Source: Paracoccus sp. DMF-8 (GTDB lineage: Bacteria > Pseudomonadota > Alphaproteobacteria > Rhodobacterales > Rhodobacteraceae). From it: a stretch of DNA of 64,000 bases. Made by a program: the position numbers and the translations under genes. Shown here piece after piece: positions 58,878 to 64,000 of this stretch. The stretch spans positions 248,001 to 312,000 of the forward strand of contig NZ_JARJHL010000010.1 in assembly GCF_029309835.1 (NCBI RefSeq). Direction: 5' to 3'. Each line of letters starts with the position of its first letter. The stretch's first letter is position 1. The notes beneath the pieces are model-generated. The model searched no databases. It was not told the DNA's origin and worked only from the letters and a program-made list of their open reading frames with translations.

Positions 58878-59879
58878 TCAGTTGTCGAAATCGACTTCTT
58901 CGATCAGCTTGATGGCATCGGGGCGCAGCTTGGAAATTTCCGACAGCGCCAGCGCATCGGGGGTGAATTCGCCCCAGCCCTGCACCAGTTCCGAACGCGC
59001 CACGCCTGCCTTGACCGGGAATTCGTGGTTGGTTTCGGCATAGATCTTTTGCGCCTCGTCACCGGCCAGGAATTCGGCCAGCTTGATCGCGGCGTCCTTG
59101 TTCGGGGCGGATTTCGTCATCGCGATCCCGGACACGTTTACATGCGTGCCGCCACCTTCAAAGGTCGGAAAGACGATGCGGACGGATTCGGCCCAGGGCT
59201 GCTGTTCCGGGTCGGCGACCATCTGGCCCATGTAATAGGTATTGCCAAGCGAGATGTCGCATTCGCCCGCCCAGATCGACTTGACCTGATCGCGGTCGCC
59301 GCCTTCGGGTTTCTTGGCAAGGTTGGCCTTGACGCCTTCCAGCCATGTCCTGGTTGCCTCGGCGCCGTGATGGGCCAGATAGGCGGCGGTCAGCGCGACG
59401 TTGTAATCATTGGTAAAGGAACGGGTGCAGATGCGGCCCTTCCATTTCGGATCGGCCAGATCCTCATAGGTGGTGACCTCGCCATCGGCCACGCGTTCCT
59501 TGTTGGCATAGATGATGCGGGCGCGGGTGGTCAGGCCATACCACTGGCCGTCGGCATCGCGCAACTCGGCCGGAACGGCGGCATCCAGCGCCTCGTTGCG
59601 GAATTCCTGGGTGACGCCTGCGTCCTTGACCTCGCCCAAGCGGGCGACGTCGACGGTCAGGATCAGGTCGGCGGGCGAACGGTCGCCTTCGGCCTGCAGA
59701 CGTTCGACCATGCCCTTGTCGACAAAGGCGATGTTCACCGGAATGCCGGTTTCCGCGGTGAAGGCATCGATCAGGGGCTGAATCAGCTGGGGCTGACGGT
59801 GTGAGTAGACATTCACCTCTTCGGCGAAGGCGGGCATGGCCACGGCGCCAAGAAGGGTCGTCACAAGAAGCTTGCGCAT
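58878..59879 (-). CDS. Fe(3+) ABC transporter periplasmic binding protein (FbpA-like)
   Basis: 333 residues. Signal peptide MRKLLVTTLLGAVAMPAFAE. EVNVYSHRQPQLIQPLIDAF is the classic beginning of ferric-binding proteins; RICTRSFTNDYNVALTAAYL and GECDISLGNTYYMGQMVADP contain the paired Tyr (TYY) used as iron ligands. Carries iron to the inner-membrane permease, perhaps the gene at 42590-44299. No ATPase gene lies beside it; DUF2218 follows. Confidence 0.9.
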   Translation of the reverse strand: MRKLLVTTLLGAVAMPAFAEEVNVYSHRQPQLIQPLIDAFTAETGIPVNIAFVDKGMVERLQAEGDRSPADLILTVDVARLGEVKDAGVTQEFRNEALDAAVPAELRDADGQWYGLTTRARIIYANKERVADGEVTTYEDLADPKWKGRICTRSFTNDYNVALTAAYLAHHGAEATRTWLEGVKANLAKKPEGGDRDQVKSIWAGECDISLGNTYYMGQMVADPEQQPWAESVRIVFPTFEGGGTHVNVSGIAMTKSAPNKDAAIKLAEFLAGDEAQKIYAETNHEFPVKAGVARSELVQGWGEFTPDALALSEISKLRPDAIKLIEEVDFDN

Positions 59880-60020
59880 GGTTCAGTCCTTTTGTCAGGT
59901 TTAAGGGCTTCTGAATCTTCTGGATTTTCCGATCTTTTTTGTCAATGAATTTTGCCCCCTGACAGCGAAGTGATCTGCGGCCTGCTGTCGCGGGTCCTGA
60001 CGCGGTGCTAGATTGCGCGC

Positions 60021-61034
60021 ATGACATCCGGACCATCCCGCCGCCTGATCCTTGCCGCCCCCGCCATCCTGATCGCCAGCCGCGTGAGGGGGCAGGATGC
60101 GGTTCCGGGGCAGGCGGCGGTGATCCTGGACGATGCCGCCCATCTGTCGCAGTTGCGCGCCATTGCGATCTGGTCGGGCGGTCAGGAACTGGCCGCGCGG
60201 GGCTATGGCCGCTGGACGCCCGACCGGCCGACGAATATCAAATCCGCCTCGAAATCGGTGATCTCGGCGCTGGCGGGGATCGCGATTGCGCGGGGGCTGT
60301 TCAGTGGCGCGGATCAACCGGTTGCGACGATCCTGAGGGGCGATCTGCCCGACGACCCCGACCCTCGGCTGGCGCGCGTCACCATCGGCAACCTGCTGTC
60401 GATGCAAACCGGGATGGAGCGGAAATCCGGTGCCAATTACGGCCAATGGGTGAACAGCGCGAATTGGGTGCGCAGCGCGCTGGCCGCGCCTTTCGTGGGC
60501 GATCCGGGTGGGCCGATGCTCTATTCGACGGCCTCGACGCATCTGGTGTCGGCGGCGCTGACGCGGGCCTCGGGGCGGACGACGCTGGATCTGGCGCGGG
60601 ACTGGCTGCGCATCCCCGGTTTTCAGATCGCGGGATGGGAACGCGACCCGCAGGGCATCTATCTGGGCGGCAATGAAATGGCGATGTCCACACGCGCGCT
60701 GATGGCCTTTGGCGCGACCTATGCCAGCGGCGGCATGGCCGGGGGGCGGCTGATCATCCCCGAAGGCTGGATCGGGCAAAGCTGGCGGCGCCGGACGCAA
60801 TCGGCCTTTACCGGCGCGGGCTATGGCTACGGCTGGTTTCTGGCCCGCATGGCGGGCAGGGCGGTCAATTATGGCTGGGGCTACGGCGGCCAGATGATCT
60901 ATGTCGCGCCTGCGACAGGCTCGCGGCCGCCGCTGGCGATTGCCATGACCTCGGACTCCGACCAGCCATCGGGGGCGACGGGCTATCGCAACCGGCTGCA
61001 TGCGCTGGCGGAACGGCTGGTTGCCGCGCTGTAA
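60021..61034 (+). CDS. Serine hydrolase of the beta-lactamase (class C) superfamily
   Basis: 337 residues. An RR-containing N-terminus (SRRLILAAPAILIASRVRGQ) looks like a Tat or Sec signal peptide. The SxxK motif is SASK in PTNIKSASKSVISALAGIAI. LLSMQTGMERKSGANYGQWV and YSTASTHLVSAALTRAS contain the Tyr-x-x motif, and YGWGYGGQMIYVAPATGS the third box. Fits periplasmic esterase/peptidase-type beta-lactamase relatives; true beta-lactamase activity is unlikely. Confidence 0.8.
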   Translation: MTSGPSRRLILAAPAILIASRVRGQDAVPGQAAVILDDAAHLSQLRAIAIWSGGQELAARGYGRWTPDRPTNIKSASKSVISALAGIAIARGLFSGADQPVATILRGDLPDDPDPRLARVTIGNLLSMQTGMERKSGANYGQWVNSANWVRSALAAPFVGDPGGPMLYSTASTHLVSAALTRASGRTTLDLARDWLRIPGFQIAGWERDPQGIYLGGNEMAMSTRALMAFGATYASGGMAGGRLIIPEGWIGQSWRRRTQSAFTGAGYGYGWFLARMAGRAVNYGWGYGGQMIYVAPATGSRPPLAIAMTSDSDQPSGATGYRNRLHALAERLVAAL

Positions 61035-61073
61035 GCGATTGACGGCACCCGTGGCGCAGGATACCCGGCCCGC

Positions 61074-62899
61074 ATGGCACGCGCACCCTTGTTACAACTG
61101 ACCGACATTTCGCTGACCTTCGGCGGAAATCCCGTATTTCAGGACCTGTCCCTGACCGTCCAGCAGGGCGACCGTGTCGCGCTGGTCGGGCGCAATGGTT
61201 CGGGCAAATCGACCCTGATGAAGGTCCTGGCCGGTCTGGTCGAGGCCGACAGCGGGCTGGTCGTGACCCCCGCAGGCACCTCGGTCGGCTATATGGAGCA
61301 GGACCCCGATCTGTCGGGTTTCGACACGCTTGGCGATTTCGCCCGCGCGGGCCTGCCCGAGGCCGAAAGCTACCGCATCGACATGGCGGCCGAAGGGCTG
61401 AAATTCGACCCCGCCCGCACCGTCGCTACCGCATCGGGCGGTGAACGCCGCCGCGCCGCGCTGGCCCGGCTGATGGCGCAGGCGCCCGATCTGATGCTGC
61501 TGGACGAGCCGACCAACCATCTGGACATCGAAGCCATCGCCTGGCTCGAAGACCAGCTTTCCACGACCCGCGCGGCCTTTGTCCTGATCAGCCACGACCG
61601 CGCCTTTCTGCGCGCCCTGACCCGCGCCACCCTGTGGATCGACCGGGGCGAGGTCCGCCGTCAGGAACGCGGTTTCGAGGCGTTCGAGGACTGGCGCGAA
61701 ACCACCTGGGCCGCCGAGGATGAGGCCCGCCACAAGCTGGACCGCAAGATCAAGGCAGAGGCGCGTTGGGCTGTCGAAGGCATCAGCGCCCGGCGCAAGC
61801 GCAATCAGGGCCGCGTCCGCGCGCTGGCCGCCCTGCGCGAGGAACGCGCCGGCCAGATCCGCCGTCAGGGAACGGCCGCGATGGAGCTGGACGCAGGCCA
61901 GCAATCGGGCCGCCGGGTGATCGACGCGCAGGGGATCGCGAAATCCTTTGGCGACCGCGTCATCCTGCGCCCCTTCGACCTGCGCGTGCTGCGCGGCGAC
62001 CGCGTGGCCTTTGTCGGGCCGAATGGCGCGGGGAAAACCACGCTGCTGAAGATGCTGACCGGCGAACTGGCCCCCGACAGCGGGCAGGTCAAGCTGGGCA
62101 CCAATCTGGAGATCGCGGTCTTCGACCAGACCCGCAGTGCGCTCGACCCCAATGCAACGCTGTGGGACGCGCTGACCAATGACAGCGACATGCGCGTGTC
62201 GGGCCGCGCCGATCAGGTCATGGTGCGCGGCAATCCCCGCCATGTCGTCGCCTATCTGAAGGATTTCCTGTTCGACGACGCGCAGGCCCGCGCGCCGGTC
62301 GGCAGCCTGTCGGGCGGCGAAAAGGCGCGGCTCTTGCTGGCGCGGATCATGGCGAAACCCTCGAACCTGCTGGTGCTGGACGAACCGACCAACGATCTGG
62401 ACGTGGAAACGCTGGACCTGCTGCAGGACCTGCTGGGCGATTACGACGGCACGGTTCTGCTGGTCAGCCACGACCGCGATTTCATCGACCGCGTCGCCAC
62501 GACGACCATCGCGATGGAAGGCGACGGCCTTGCCACCGCCTATCCCGGCGGCTGGTCCGATTATCGCGCCCAACGCCCCGAAAGTGCGGCGGCGGAACCC
62601 GCTGCGCGCCCTAACGCCGCACGCCCCAACGCCGGATTGGCCGCATCCGCGGCGAAACCTGCCGCCAAACCGACCGGTCTCAGCTTTACCGAAAAAAGCG
62701 GCTGGACGCCCTGCCGGCGGTCATGGAACGGCTTGAGGCGGAAATCGCCAGACTGGGCGAATTCCTGTCCGATCCCGATCTGTTCACCTCGGCCCCCGCG
62801 AAATTCGCCAAGGCCAGCGAAGGCCTGTCCGAACGTCAGGCAGCCCTTGCCGCCGCCGAAGAAGAATGGCTGGACCTCGCCGCCCGCGACGACGGCTGA
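61074..62899 (+). CDS. ABC-F family ATPase (Uup-like), frame break at 62692-62697
   Basis: Two ATPase domains. First: GRNGSGKSTLMKVLAGL (Walker A), ASGGERRRAALARLM, LMLLDEPTNHLDIEAI. Second: GPNGAGKTTLLKMLTGEL, SLSGGEKARLLLARIM, LLVLDEPTNDLDVETL. Resolves stalled ribosomes or, for Uup, DNA structures. The C-terminal coiled coil (KRLDALPAVMERLEAEIARL to LDLAARDDG) is in another frame after AAAAAA. The span is 1826 nt; one added A gives 608 residues. Unbroken, the first frame runs on without a stop into the next gene. Confidence 0.85.
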
Positions 62900-62990
62900 C
62901 GCACCCCGACAGGCGCGATGCGCGCTTGTCATCCCTGCCCGGATCGGCGATTCTGCCCGCAAAACACAAACAAGACCCGAGGTAGGCAGC

Positions 62991-64000
<1,010 letters not shown>

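Noticed and set aside
61092..62573. 493-codon open frame on the minus strand
   Set aside because: Antisense to the ABC-F ATPase, whose Walker, signature and DEPTN motifs are unmistakable. The open antisense frame is a GC-content effect.

Overview
The window is GC-rich alphaproteobacterial DNA. It looks like Rhodobacterales, most likely Paracoccus or a close relative: it has DUF1489 and ZinT genes, a GTTC-N7-GTTC type LexA box, an Rcc01079-type (gene transfer agent) spike-base protein and an IS427-group IS5 element. The genus is an inference.

Region 1 (start of window to about 38,830) is a nearly complete lambda-like prophage whose left end lies outside the window; no integrase is visible. 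Order: small early genes on both strands, a divergent repressor/Cro switch with repeated operators (1390-2069), early DNA-metabolism genes (methyltransferase, DUF6378, replication-like protein), then the late block: terminase, gpW, portal, ClpP-protease/capsid fusion, decoration, head-tail joining, tail terminator, tail tube, gpG/gpGT with a canonical G GGA AAG slip site, tape measure, tail tip, J-like protein and an SGNH-esterase tail fibre. An AT-richer cargo block (glycosyltransferase, zinc-ribbon protein, pyruvyl transferase; 26.9-29.7 kb) interrupts the fibre region. Lysis genes follow (amidase, LLH-type holin), then an accessory tail with twin 24-residue membrane peptides, a LexA-box-controlled Y-family polymerase with a YedK-type protein, and unknown cargo. 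The prophage abuts the 3' end of a tRNA-Gly(CCC), the probable attachment site.

Region 2 (38.9-44.4 kb) is chromosome: ZinT with a Zur-like box, DUF1489, an MFS exporter, a sulfotransferase-like protein, an iron ABC permease and tRNA-Thr(TGU).

Region 3 (44.4-52.8 kb) is a degraded, mosaic second prophage on the minus strand. It keeps Mu-type gpI and gpF-like pieces, a lambda-type S49 protease piece fused to gpF, late-control gpD, tail proteins and a minor-tail-Z-like gene. Terminase, portal, capsid and tube genes are missing. An IS5-family element sits in its tail-fibre gene with TA target duplications.

Region 4 (52.8-64 kb) is chromosome: PaiB-type protein, YeiH exporter, Hsp20, recR-ybaB-dnaX, DUF2218 plus iron-binding protein, serine hydrolase, ABC-F ATPase and the start of an RTX-type protein.

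Recurrent one-base frame breaks, nearly all in short homopolymers, affect genes in both prophages and a chromosomal ABC-F gene. The pattern suggests sequencing indels at least as much as real decay, so the pseudogene calls are provisional.
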